This document shows positions 1 through 6,267 of a stretch of 64,000 nucleotides of DNA, one piece after another (positions within the stretch are counted from its first letter, which is position 1; every line of letters begins with the position of its first letter). The position numbers and the translations under genes are program-made. The stretch covers positions 4,360,001 through 4,424,000 of the forward strand of contig NZ_CP024201.1 of NCBI RefSeq assembly GCF_002749615.1, given 5' to 3'. The notes under the pieces are model-generated. The model ran no database searches, was not told the origin of the DNA, and saw nothing but the letters and a program-made list of their open reading frames with translations. The stretch is from Caulobacter mirabilis (GTDB lineage Bacteria; Pseudomonadota; Alphaproteobacteria; Caulobacterales; Caulobacteraceae).

Positions 1-376
<376 letters not shown>

Positions 377-665
377 TAGACCGCTAACCCATCACTGTAC
401 CTCAATCCCGAAGGACCAAAGCTCGTTCTGGTTTTGCATAGTTTCTTGACGAGTTCCCATGCACATCGACCAGACACCAAAAGGCGTCCAGTCCATAGTC
501 CATGGTGTCTTCAAGAGACCGCATTTGTCAGCGTTCAAGGACAGACTTGCTCTGCCCGCGAAACACCGCCGCCTGCGTTTCTCTTTCCTATCTACAATGT
601 CAAAGACCCGTCAGCGCCGAAGCCCCAACCCACCGTACAATGCCCGGCGGCGGCGAAGAGCGGCG
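377..665 (-). other. rRNA operon leader (non-coding)
   Basis: This stretch lies between the proposed rRNA promoter and the 16S 5' end. It would be the transcribed leader of about 280 nt, expected to hold antitermination and processing signals. Open frames here are short, run against the rRNA transcript and have no recognisable protein family, so I call no gene in it. Confidence 0.75.
598..607 (-). promoter_or_regulatory. boxA-like antitermination element in rRNA leader
   Basis: The minus strand reads GTCTTTGACA, close to the bacterial boxA consensus (TGCTCTTTAACA), and is followed by ATTGTAGATAGGAAAGAG, a leader sequence I recognise from alphaproteobacterial rRNA operons. It lies inside the leader between promoter and 16S, which is the expected position for a NusB/S10 binding site. 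Confidence 0.55.
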
Positions 666-694
666 TATCTAGTCGCTCCAATTTTCCCTGTCAA
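666..694 (-). promoter_or_regulatory. rRNA operon promoter (sigma-70/RpoD type)
   Basis: On the minus strand TTGACA (694-689) is followed by a 17-nt spacer and TAGATA (671-666). The match to the housekeeping consensus is nearly perfect and the spacing is optimal. It points at the 16S gene with a leader of about 280 nt. No competing promoter of similar quality was seen in this gap. Confidence 0.85.
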
Positions 695-854
695 CCGGCT
701 TATTTTCAAAGCGTTTCGGTTTCTTGGGGCCCCGCCGTTCCGGAGGTGTCCGGCGCGTCGGGAGGGCGGCTTTTAGGAGCCCCCCGACGGAGAGTCAAAC
801 CGAAATCTCACCTTCCGTGTACGCCCCTGTGGAATCCCTGTGGAGCGTCTCGAG

Positions 855-876
855 AACGCCCCGCCGCACGGGCGTT
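855..876. terminator. hairpin downstream of bufD, possible terminator
   Basis: AACGCCC (855-861) and GGGCGTT (870-876) form a perfect 7-bp stem with an 8-nt loop about 27 nt after the DoxX stop codon. There is no long U-run, so its role as a terminator is only suggested by position. The rest of 695-902 upstream of the rRNA promoter shows nothing else recognisable. Confidence 0.35.
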
Positions 877-902
877 TCGGCCGGATCGCCCCCGCGGCGT
901 CC

Positions 903-1355
903 TCACCGTATCGCCGCCAGGGCCCGGCCGCTGACGGCGTCGAGCGACCAGGCCCCGCCGCCGCGGGCGATCAGCGGCAGCAGGATCGCCGCCCAGCTCA
1001 GATGGGTCGGCCAGGCGTCCGGATAGACGAACAGCTGAATCACCAGGGTCATGACCAGCAGGCCGGCGGCGGCGGCCCGCGTGAACAGGCCGAGCGCCAG
1101 CAGGATCGGAAAGGCGTGCTCCGACAGGGTCGCGGCGACCGCGGCGATATCCGGCGGAATCAGCGGCAACCGGTACTCCGTCCGGAACAGCTCATAGGCG
1201 CCGTCCGTGATGGTCAGCAGCCCCTCCACCTTCGTCCGGCCGGACAGGAAGAACACCGCCGCGACGGCCAGCCGGGCGACCAGCAGGAGAAGAGCGTCGG
1301 GAATCAGCGCGCCCAGGCGCGCGATCCGGGCAGAGAGCGACATCCCCAGGGTCAT
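903..1355 (-). CDS. bufD: DoxX family membrane protein (BufD-like)
   Basis: A 150-residue protein with about four hydrophobic helices and the DoxX-type motif FFLSGRTKV near residue 38. The start at 1355 is chosen because AAGGAG sits just upstream; a longer frame reaching 1493 would overlap the preceding gene. DoxX proteins are small inner-membrane proteins of poorly defined redox function, and they accompany bufferin operons as BufD. It is the second gene of the minus-strand unit bufA1-bufD, separated from bufA1 by a strong hairpin. Family assignment is firm; its biochemical role here is inferred from context. Confidence 0.88.
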   Translation of the reverse strand: MTLGMSLSARIARLGALIPDALLLLVARLAVAAVFFLSGRTKVEGLLTITDGAYELFRTEYRLPLIPPDIAAVAATLSEHAFPILLALGLFTRAAAAGLLVMTLVIQLFVYPDAWPTHLSWAAILLPLIARGGGAWSLDAVSGRALAAIR

Positions 1356-1388
1356 GAAGGTCTCCTTGTCGGGAACGACGGTTCGGCC

Positions 1389-1428
1389 GTGCGCGCGGAG
1401 AGACGCCGGCGGCGGCCTCCGCACGCAC
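1389..1428 (-). promoter_or_regulatory. intercistronic hairpin between bufA1 and bufD
   Basis: GTGCGCGCGGAG (1389-1400) pairs with CTCCGCACGCAC (1417-1428) as a 12-bp stem on the minus-strand transcript, with one G-U wobble and a 16-nt loop. It begins about 10 nt after the bufA1 stop codon. There is no U-tract. Such hairpins after a RiPP precursor gene commonly stabilise the precursor mRNA or cause partial termination, giving peptide in excess of downstream enzymes; that role is inferred. Confidence 0.6.
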
Positions 1429-1438
1429 GCCGGCGCGA

Positions 1439-1729
1439 TCAGGCCTTCGGCGTCAGCGAGCCGAAACCCTTCGGGGTCTTGGTCTTCACGCACTCGCCGA
1501 CCTTGACCAGCTTCCAGGCGTCACCCTGGTAGTCGACCTTCGATGTGCCGGCGCAGCTGGTCCCGGCCCCCGCCTTGCAGTCGTTCTTGCCGGCGAGCGC
1601 GACGCCGTAGCACTTCTCCATGGCGGGCTTGGCCGCCGCCTTCTCCTGGGCGACGCCGGCCGAGGCGAAGGCGGCGCCGGCGACGGCGAGGGCCAATCCG
1701 GCGGCAAGCGCGGCGCGGGTGGTCTGCAT
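1439..1729 (-). CDS. bufA1: BufA1-type bufferin precursor (DUF2282)
   Basis: A 96-residue precursor with an N-terminal signal peptide (hydrophobic residues 7-25, cleavage probably around 22-27) and four cysteines at 40, 51, 59 and 80 in the family pattern KCYGV / NDCKAG / SCAGTS / ECVK. DUF2282 proteins are now understood as bufferins: RiPPs exported to the periplasm that bind copper after an MNIO enzyme converts core cysteines to thiooxazoles (recalled from work on Caulobacter). The AGGAGA ribosome site fits the ATG at 1729. A SigF-type promoter lies about 107 nt upstream. It is transcribed away from the sigma gene, so its modifying enzyme is encoded in the opposite unit. Confidence 0.9.
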   Translation of the reverse strand: MQTTRAALAAGLALAVAGAAFASAGVAQEKAAAKPAMEKCYGVALAGKNDCKAGAGTSCAGTSKVDYQGDAWKLVKVGECVKTKTPKGFGSLTPKA

Positions 1730-1835
1730 GATGATCTCCTGGGATCGAGAAGCCTCGGACGCGGCCCGGCCCGCGAGCGCGACCGGACCGCCATGACCCG
1801 GAGGGAGGCGTTGAAGACCCGGATCACCCCTCGAC

Positions 1836-1861
1836 TTCGGGACACCCAGGGCGAGGGTTAC
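1836..1861 (-). promoter_or_regulatory. SigF-type ECF promoter of bufA1-bufD
   Basis: The minus strand reads GTAACC (1861-1856), 16 nt, CGAA (1839-1836). The same hexamer, spacer length and tetramer occur before sigF and before bufA2 in this locus, and the motif agrees with the SigF promoter recalled from Caulobacter crescentus. The leader to the bufA1 ATG would be about 100 nt. Confidence 0.85.
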
Positions 1862-1895
1862 AGGCCGCCTCCGACGAAATAGTCTGGCCGCGGCT

Positions 1896-1921
1896 GTAAC
1901 CAGCGCCCTGCCGGCTGCGAA
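1896..1921 (+). promoter_or_regulatory. SigF-type ECF autoregulatory promoter of sigF-nrsF
   Basis: GTAACC (1896-1901), 16-nt spacer, CGAA (1918-1921), ending about 19 nt before the sigF start codon. It is placed back to back with the bufA1 promoter, giving a divergent pair with matching boxes. Autoregulation of sigma and anti-sigma is the usual design for ECF systems. Confidence 0.85.
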
Positions 1922-1940
1922 TGCGTGATCGGGAGCGTGA

Positions 1941-2480
1941 ATGACGACCAGCGCGGATCAATTGCAGGCGTGGATGATCGGCGGCCTCGACGGCCGCGCC
2001 GACGACCATGCCGCGCTGCTTCGCGCCCTGGTCCCGCTGCTGCGCGCCTTCTATCGGCGACGCGTCCGCGGCGACGGAGACGACATCGAGGATCTGGTGC
2101 AGGAAACGCTCATCGCCGTTCACACCCGGCGCGCCACCTACGACCGCGACCGGCCGTTCTCGGCCTGGCTGTTCGCCATCGCGCGCTACAAGATGATCGA
2201 CCACTTCCGGCGCGTGCGGCGCCTGGTTCCGATGGACGGGCTGGAGGACACGCTCCTGGCCGAGGACTTCGCCGCCGCGGTCGACGCGCGAATGGATCTG
2301 TCCGACCTGCTGAAGACCCTGCCGCCGAAACAGGCCGCCGTGATCCAGGCGACACGGGTCGAGGGGCGGAGCATCGCCGAGACGGCCGAGGCGGCGGGCC
2401 TGGGCGAGTCCGACGTCAAGATTTCCGTCCATCGGGGCCTGAAGGCGCTGTTCGCCCGTGTCCAGGGAGGCCGGTCGTGA
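1941..2480 (+). CDS. sigF: ECF RNA polymerase sigma factor, SigF type
   Basis: A 179-residue ECF sigma factor. Region 2 is visible around residues 25-95 (DIEDLVQETLIAVHTRR and the WLFAIARYKMIDHFRR helix), and region 4 around 120-175 (LPPKQAAVIQATRVEGRSIA plus a recognition helix ending VHRGLKAL). GGGAG precedes the ATG. Its stop overlaps the GTG of an NrsF-type anti-sigma, the arrangement of Caulobacter SigF-NrsF, which responds to heavy metals. It very likely recognises GTAACC-N16-CGAA, which occurs three times in this locus including its own promoter. Orthology to Caulobacter SigF is inferred from motif, partner and target genes. Confidence 0.9.
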   Translation: MTTSADQLQAWMIGGLDGRADDHAALLRALVPLLRAFYRRRVRGDGDDIEDLVQETLIAVHTRRATYDRDRPFSAWLFAIARYKMIDHFRRVRRLVPMDGLEDTLLAEDFAAAVDARMDLSDLLKTLPPKQAAVIQATRVEGRSIAETAEAAGLGESDVKISVHRGLKALFARVQGGRS

Positions 2481-3121
2481 ACACTGAACGCCTCATCGAG
2501 CAGCTGGCGCGGGACGTACGCCCCGTCCGCCGCCACGGCGTCGCCCGGCGCCTCGCGGTCGGTCTGGTCTGCGGAGCCGCCGTGTCGACGGCCCTTCTGC
2601 TGCTGTGGATGGGGCCGCGGCCGGACCTCGCCGCGGCCATGCGGGGCGGCGTGTTCTGGATGAAGTGGGGCTATACGATCGCGATCGCGCTCATCGCCGC
2701 CCTGGCGACGATCAGACTGGCGCGGCCGGACGACGCCGGAGGGGAGCGTTGGCTTTGGCTGCTGCTCGCGCCGGTGCTGCTGCTGGCGGGCGCCGGCGTC
2801 GCCGAACTGCTCGGCGCGCCGCAGGGGATGTGGCTGTCGATGTGGCTGGGCCACAGCTGGAAGAGCTGCCCCTGGCGGGTGCTGCTGCTGGCGCTCCCGA
2901 TCTTCGTCGGGCTGCTGTGGGCCTTCCGGCGGCTGGCGCCGACACGGTTGCGCGCGGCCGGCGCGACGGCCGGCCTGGCGTCGGGCGCCTTCGCCGCGAC
3001 CGTCTACTGCCTGCACTGCCCCGAGGTTTCGGCGCTGTTCGTCCTGACCTGGTACTCGCTCGGCATCCTGTTGGCGGCCGGGCTGGGCGCCCTGCTCGGC
3101 CCGCGCCTGCTGCGCTGGTGA
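2477..3121 (+). CDS. nrsF: NrsF-type membrane anti-sigma factor (DUF1109)
   Basis: A 214-residue inner-membrane protein with about six transmembrane helices. The GTG start overlaps the sigma stop codon, so the pair is translationally coupled. A short N-terminal cytoplasmic part (residues 1-24) precedes helix 1. Two cysteines stand out, Cys131 in SWKSCPW and Cys181 in YCLHCPE; conserved cysteines at these positions are, as I recall, required for metal response in Caulobacter NrsF. Loss of inhibition on metal binding would release SigF. Family assignment rests on partner, topology and these motifs. Confidence 0.88.
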   Translation: MNTERLIEQLARDVRPVRRHGVARRLAVGLVCGAAVSTALLLLWMGPRPDLAAAMRGGVFWMKWGYTIAIALIAALATIRLARPDDAGGERWLWLLLAPVLLLAGAGVAELLGAPQGMWLSMWLGHSWKSCPWRVLLLALPIFVGLLWAFRRLAPTRLRAAGATAGLASGAFAATVYCLHCPEVSALFVLTWYSLGILLAAGLGALLGPRLLRW

Positions 3122-3136
3122 ATTCGTCCGGCGCCT

Positions 3137-3162
3137 GTAACCGCGCCGCCCCCTCTCCCGAA
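3137..3162 (+). promoter_or_regulatory. SigF-type ECF promoter of bufA2-bufB-bufC
   Basis: GTAACC (3137-3142), 16-nt spacer, CGAA (3159-3162), placed about 46 nt before the bufA2 start. It is the third copy of the same motif in 1.3 kb. It gives the precursor and enzyme genes their own start in addition to any read-through from sigF-nrsF. Confidence 0.85.
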
Positions 3163-3208
3163 GAGACAGACGCCAGACCGGCGCAACCCGCTTCAAGGGA
3201 GCGAACAG

Positions 3209-3481
3209 ATGACCAGCGTCCGCACAGGACTGAGCCTCGCCGCCACCGCCGCCTTCATCGCCATGTCCGTATCGGCGCCGACCTTCGCCCGCGAAAGCGC
3301 GCCGAAGGGCGAGACCGCCAAGGTCCATTGCTACGGCGTCAACAGCTGCAAGGGGACCTCCGACTGCAAGACCGCCAAGAACGACTGCCGGGGCCAGAAC
3401 GACTGCAAGGGCCACGGCTTCAAGGAGATGACCAAGGCCCAGTGCGCGGCCGCGGGCGGCAGCCTGACGGAGCCGAAGTGA
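3209..3481 (+). CDS. bufA2: BufA2-type bufferin precursor, six cysteines
   Basis: A 90-residue precursor with a signal peptide (hydrophobic residues 7-27, APTFA cleavage region) followed by a short Cys/Lys/Gly/Asn-rich core with six cysteines at 41, 47, 53, 60, 66 and 79. The core has repeated units of the form NSCKG, SDCKT, NDCRG, NDCKG. This pattern fits the BufA2 family of periplasmic bufferin-type metallophores, distinct from the four-Cys BufA1 encoded divergently. AGGGAG precedes the ATG. It heads a unit with the MNIO enzyme gene 60 nt downstream. The modified residues cannot be read from sequence. Confidence 0.87.
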   Translation: MTSVRTGLSLAATAAFIAMSVSAPTFARESAPKGETAKVHCYGVNSCKGTSDCKTAKNDCRGQNDCKGHGFKEMTKAQCAAAGGSLTEPK

Positions 3482-3486
3482 TCCCC

Positions 3487-3520
3487 GCGCGCCCGGCCGC
3501 GGTCACGCGACCGGGCGCGC
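3487..3520 (+). promoter_or_regulatory. intercistronic hairpin between bufA2 and bufB
   Basis: GCGCGCCCGG (3487-3496) and CCGGGCGCGC (3511-3520) form a perfect 10-bp stem. The loop holds an inner CGCG/CGCG stem closed by GTCA, so most of the 34 nt can pair. It starts 5 nt after the bufA2 stop and ends 20 nt before the bufB start, with no U-tract. It is likely to set precursor-to-enzyme ratio by mRNA stabilisation or partial termination (inferred). Confidence 0.65.
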
Positions 3521-3540
3521 CGCTGCCCGGAGAGGCCGGC

Positions 3541-4374
3541 ATGACCATCCCCACCTTCGACGGTTTCGGGCTCGGCCTCCGCAAGCCGCACTACGAACCC
3601 TTCCTCGCCCACGCGGTCGACGTCGACTTCGTCGAGGTGATCTCCGAGAATTTCATGGTCGACGGCGGGCGTCCGCTCCAAGTCCTGGACCGGGTCCGCC
3701 AGCGGTATCCGGTCGCGCTCCACGGCGTTTCGATGTCGATCGGCTCGGCCGACGGCCTCGACCCGGCCTATCTTCGCCGACTTCGGACGCTGGTCGACGC
3801 CGTGGAGCCGCTGTTCGTCTCCGACCATCTGAGCTGGAGCCGGATCGACGGCTTCAACAGCCACGACCTTCTGCCGCTGCCCTACACGGTCGAGGCCCTG
3901 GACGTCGTCTGCGCCAATGTCGAGCGGGCGCAGGAGGCGCTGGGCCGCGCGATGCTGCTCGAAAATCCATCGACCTACATCGACTTCGCCGGCGCCGACA
4001 TGACCGAGTGGCAGTTCCTCGACGAGGTCGCGCGCCGCGCCGGCTGCGGCCTGCTGCTGGACGTGAACAACGTCTTCGTCAGCGCGACCAACCACGGGTT
4101 CGACCCCGTCGCCTATCTCGACGGCGTCCCGGCGCGGCGCATCCGCCAGGTCCATCTCGCCGGCCACAGCCAGGGGCGGGAGATGCTGATCGACACCCAT
4201 GACCAGCCCGTCCCGCCCTCGGTGTGGGACCTGTACGCCCATGTCATGCCCCGCCTGGGTCCGATCGCGACCATGATCGAGCGCGACGACGACATTCCCC
4301 CGCTCGCCGATCTGCTCGAGGAGCTCGACATCGCCCGCGACCTGGCCGCCGGCGCCCGACCGGAGGCGGCATGA
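3541..4374 (+). CDS. bufB: MNIO-family bufferin-modifying oxidase (DUF692, BufB)
   Basis: A 277-residue TIM-barrel enzyme of the multinuclear non-heme iron oxidase family (relatives MbnB, TglH). Likely metal ligands and active-site motifs are all present: His61 (LHGVS), His96 (SDHLSW), Glu141 (LLENPS), Asp174-Asn177 and His185 (DVNN..NHG), His205/His209 (HLAGH), Asp218-His220 (DTH) and Glu247 (ERDD). These enzymes oxidatively modify precursor cysteines using di/tri-iron and oxygen. GGAGAGG precedes the ATG. Its end overlaps bufC by ATGA. As the only MNIO in the window it probably serves both precursors; that is inference. Confidence 0.93.
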   Translation: MTIPTFDGFGLGLRKPHYEPFLAHAVDVDFVEVISENFMVDGGRPLQVLDRVRQRYPVALHGVSMSIGSADGLDPAYLRRLRTLVDAVEPLFVSDHLSWSRIDGFNSHDLLPLPYTVEALDVVCANVERAQEALGRAMLLENPSTYIDFAGADMTEWQFLDEVARRAGCGLLLDVNNVFVSATNHGFDPVAYLDGVPARRIRQVHLAGHSQGREMLIDTHDQPVPPSVWDLYAHVMPRLGPIATMIERDDDIPPLADLLEELDIARDLAAGARPEAA

Positions 4375-5111
4375 ACCTCCTGGCGCTCCAGCGCGACTTC
4401 GGGCGCTGGCTCCGAACCGGCGAGGACGCCGCCGGCCTCGGCCCGACCTATGCGCCCGGCCTGAACGTTCACCTGAACAACTACCGCTCGCAGCTCGTAT
4501 CCTGTCTGGAGGCGACCTTCCCCCGCACGCGCCAGTGGATCGGCGGCTCGGCGTTCCAGGCGGCTGTCGCCGCCCATGTCGACCGGGTCCCGCCGAGCAG
4601 TTGGACGCTCGACGCCTATGGTCGGGGATTTCCGGAGACGCTCGCCCGCCTGTATCCGGGCGACCCGGAGATTCGCGAGCTGGCGCGGCTTGAGCTGGCG
4701 CTGGAGGAAGCCTTCGTGGCGGCGGACCACAGGCCCCTCAATCCCGCCGACCTGGCCGCCGCCGATTGGGATACGGCCGTCCTGCGCTTCTCGCCGACCC
4801 TTCGCATCTGCGTACGCGCCACCAACGCCTCCGAGATCTGGTCTGCCCTCTCACGGGATCACACCCCGCCGCCAGCCGCGTCCCTGGACTCTCCGGGCGG
4901 ACTGCTGGTCTGGCGCCGCGAGGGCGTGTCCTGCTTCCGAGCGCTCGATCCGCTGGAGCGCGACGCCCTGCTCCTCGCCTGCGCCGGCTGCGCCTTCGCC
5001 GAGGTGTGCGACGTCGCCGTCGAGAGACTCGGCGAGGCGGCCGGCGTCGAGACGGCGGGCGCGTTTCTCGGCCAGTGGATCCGGGACGGCCTGGTCGCGG
5101 GAATCCGCTAG
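4371..5111 (+). CDS. bufC: BufC, DUF2063 partner protein of the MNIO enzyme
   Basis: A 246-residue protein with the DUF2063 (HvfC/BufC) N-terminal helical domain over about residues 1-95, seen as the motifs LQRDFGRWL and VHLNNYRSQLVSCLEATFPR, and a less conserved C-terminal part. Despite an old label of putative DNA-binding domain, these proteins act as partners that bind precursor and enzyme in RiPP pathways of this type. It is translationally coupled to bufB (ATGA). Its stop codon overlaps, tail to tail, the stop codon of the opposing PepSY gene. DNA binding remains an alternative. Confidence 0.88.
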   Translation: MNLLALQRDFGRWLRTGEDAAGLGPTYAPGLNVHLNNYRSQLVSCLEATFPRTRQWIGGSAFQAAVAAHVDRVPPSSWTLDAYGRGFPETLARLYPGDPEIRELARLELALEEAFVAADHRPLNPADLAAADWDTAVLRFSPTLRICVRATNASEIWSALSRDHTPPPAASLDSPGGLLVWRREGVSCFRALDPLERDALLLACAGCAFAEVCDVAVERLGEAAGVETAGAFLGQWIRDGLVAGIR

Positions 5112-6247
5112 GAACGGCGCGGCTTGGGCCTGCGCCGCGCCCACAGCACGACGCCGGTGACGCACAGGAGGATCGTCGCCAGGCCCGAAGCCAGCACCAG
5201 CAAACGCCCGGTCAACCCCAGCGCCTGGCCGGAATGCAGCGGATACTGCCAGGCGAAGAAGCCGTCGCCGGCGCCCTGGCCGTTGTCGTGACGCTGCCCG
5301 ACGATGCGTCCGTCCGCCATGGCGACGTAGGTCCACAGGCGACCGAGATGGTCCAGGTCGCGATCGTCGAAGGTGCGGACGCCGTAGACGCCCTTGCGAG
5401 CAACCACCAGAACGCTGTCGGCCGCGGCGCGGGTATGGCCCGTGGCGATCGCGACGGCTCGATCGACGCCGATCGGCGCCGGAGGCGGCCCTTTGCTGGG
5501 ATAGTGCTCGTGCAGACGTTCGGAGACCGGCGCGACCAGCCGCACCGCCTCACGGCTGTCGTCCGGCCAGGCCAACACCGTTCCCGTCACGGCCACGACC
5601 AGCGTCACCGGCGCGAGCCACAGGCCGGGCGCGCGATGCAGGTCGAAGACGCGGCGCAGGTTCAGCCCTCGCCCCTGGATGCGGAAGGCGCTGCGCCAGG
5701 CCTTCACGCTCGGGATCGCCAGGATGATCGCCGCGATGTGGTCGATCGCCCAGAGGAGCCCGACCAGGCCCAGGAACCAGGTCATCGCCGGCCCCAGCTT
5801 GAGATCGACATGCAGGCCGTACAGCGTATCCATCAGATGACGGCGGTCGAAGCTGACCACGTCGTTGCGCCGCCAGCCCAGCACCTGGCCGTCGCGCGGA
5901 TCGGCGAAGACCTGGGCCGGTCCGCCCTTGCCGTCGGGCGCATCGATCTCGCCCAGCATGACGATGGTCTCGCCAGGCTTGTCGGGCAGGTCGATGTAGC
6001 GCGGAGAGAAGCCGGGCACGGCGCGGGCGGCCGCCTCGACCGCCCGGTCGGCCGCCGGCGTCCTGGGCGCCGCGGCCACCGGGATCGAACGCCAGTCGGG
6101 ATTCAGCGCCCGATCCAGCTCCTCATAGAAGACGATCGCCGAACCGGTGACGGCCAGCAGCAACAGCCAGACCGCAGCGCCGAGGCCGAACCAGCGGTGC
6201 CACAGGCGCAGGACGCGCCGCCAGCGCGGCGGCGCGCTCCGTTTCAC
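5108..6247 (-). CDS. PepSY-associated transmembrane protein
   Basis: About 379 residues with four main hydrophobic segments: an N-terminal helix (VWLLLLAVTGSAIVFYEEL), a pair in the middle around IDHIAAIILAIP and PVTLVVAVTGTVLAW, and a C-terminal helix (LATILLCVTGVVLWARRR). Periplasmic PepSY regions lie between them. Such proteins sit beside siderophore receptors and are thought to help reduce or release imported metal. I prefer the GTG at 6247; a TTG at 6259 is the alternative. It follows the receptor gene by 20 nt on the same strand and is probably cotranscribed with it. Confidence 0.85.
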   Translation of the reverse strand: MKRSAPPRWRRVLRLWHRWFGLGAAVWLLLLAVTGSAIVFYEELDRALNPDWRSIPVAAAPRTPAADRAVEAAARAVPGFSPRYIDLPDKPGETIVMLGEIDAPDGKGGPAQVFADPRDGQVLGWRRNDVVSFDRRHLMDTLYGLHVDLKLGPAMTWFLGLVGLLWAIDHIAAIILAIPSVKAWRSAFRIQGRGLNLRRVFDLHRAPGLWLAPVTLVVAVTGTVLAWPDDSREAVRLVAPVSERLHEHYPSKGPPPAPIGVDRAVAIATGHTRAAADSVLVVARKGVYGVRTFDDRDLDHLGRLWTYVAMADGRIVGQRHDNGQGAGDGFFAWQYPLHSGQALGLTGRLLVLASGLATILLCVTGVVLWARRRPKPRRS

Positions 6248-6267
6248 GGCGCCGCCCAAGGCGCCGG

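Noticed and set aside
434..934. Overlapping plus-strand open frames in the 16S leader
   Set aside because: They run against a strong rRNA promoter and leader, and their translations are low-complexity without family features.
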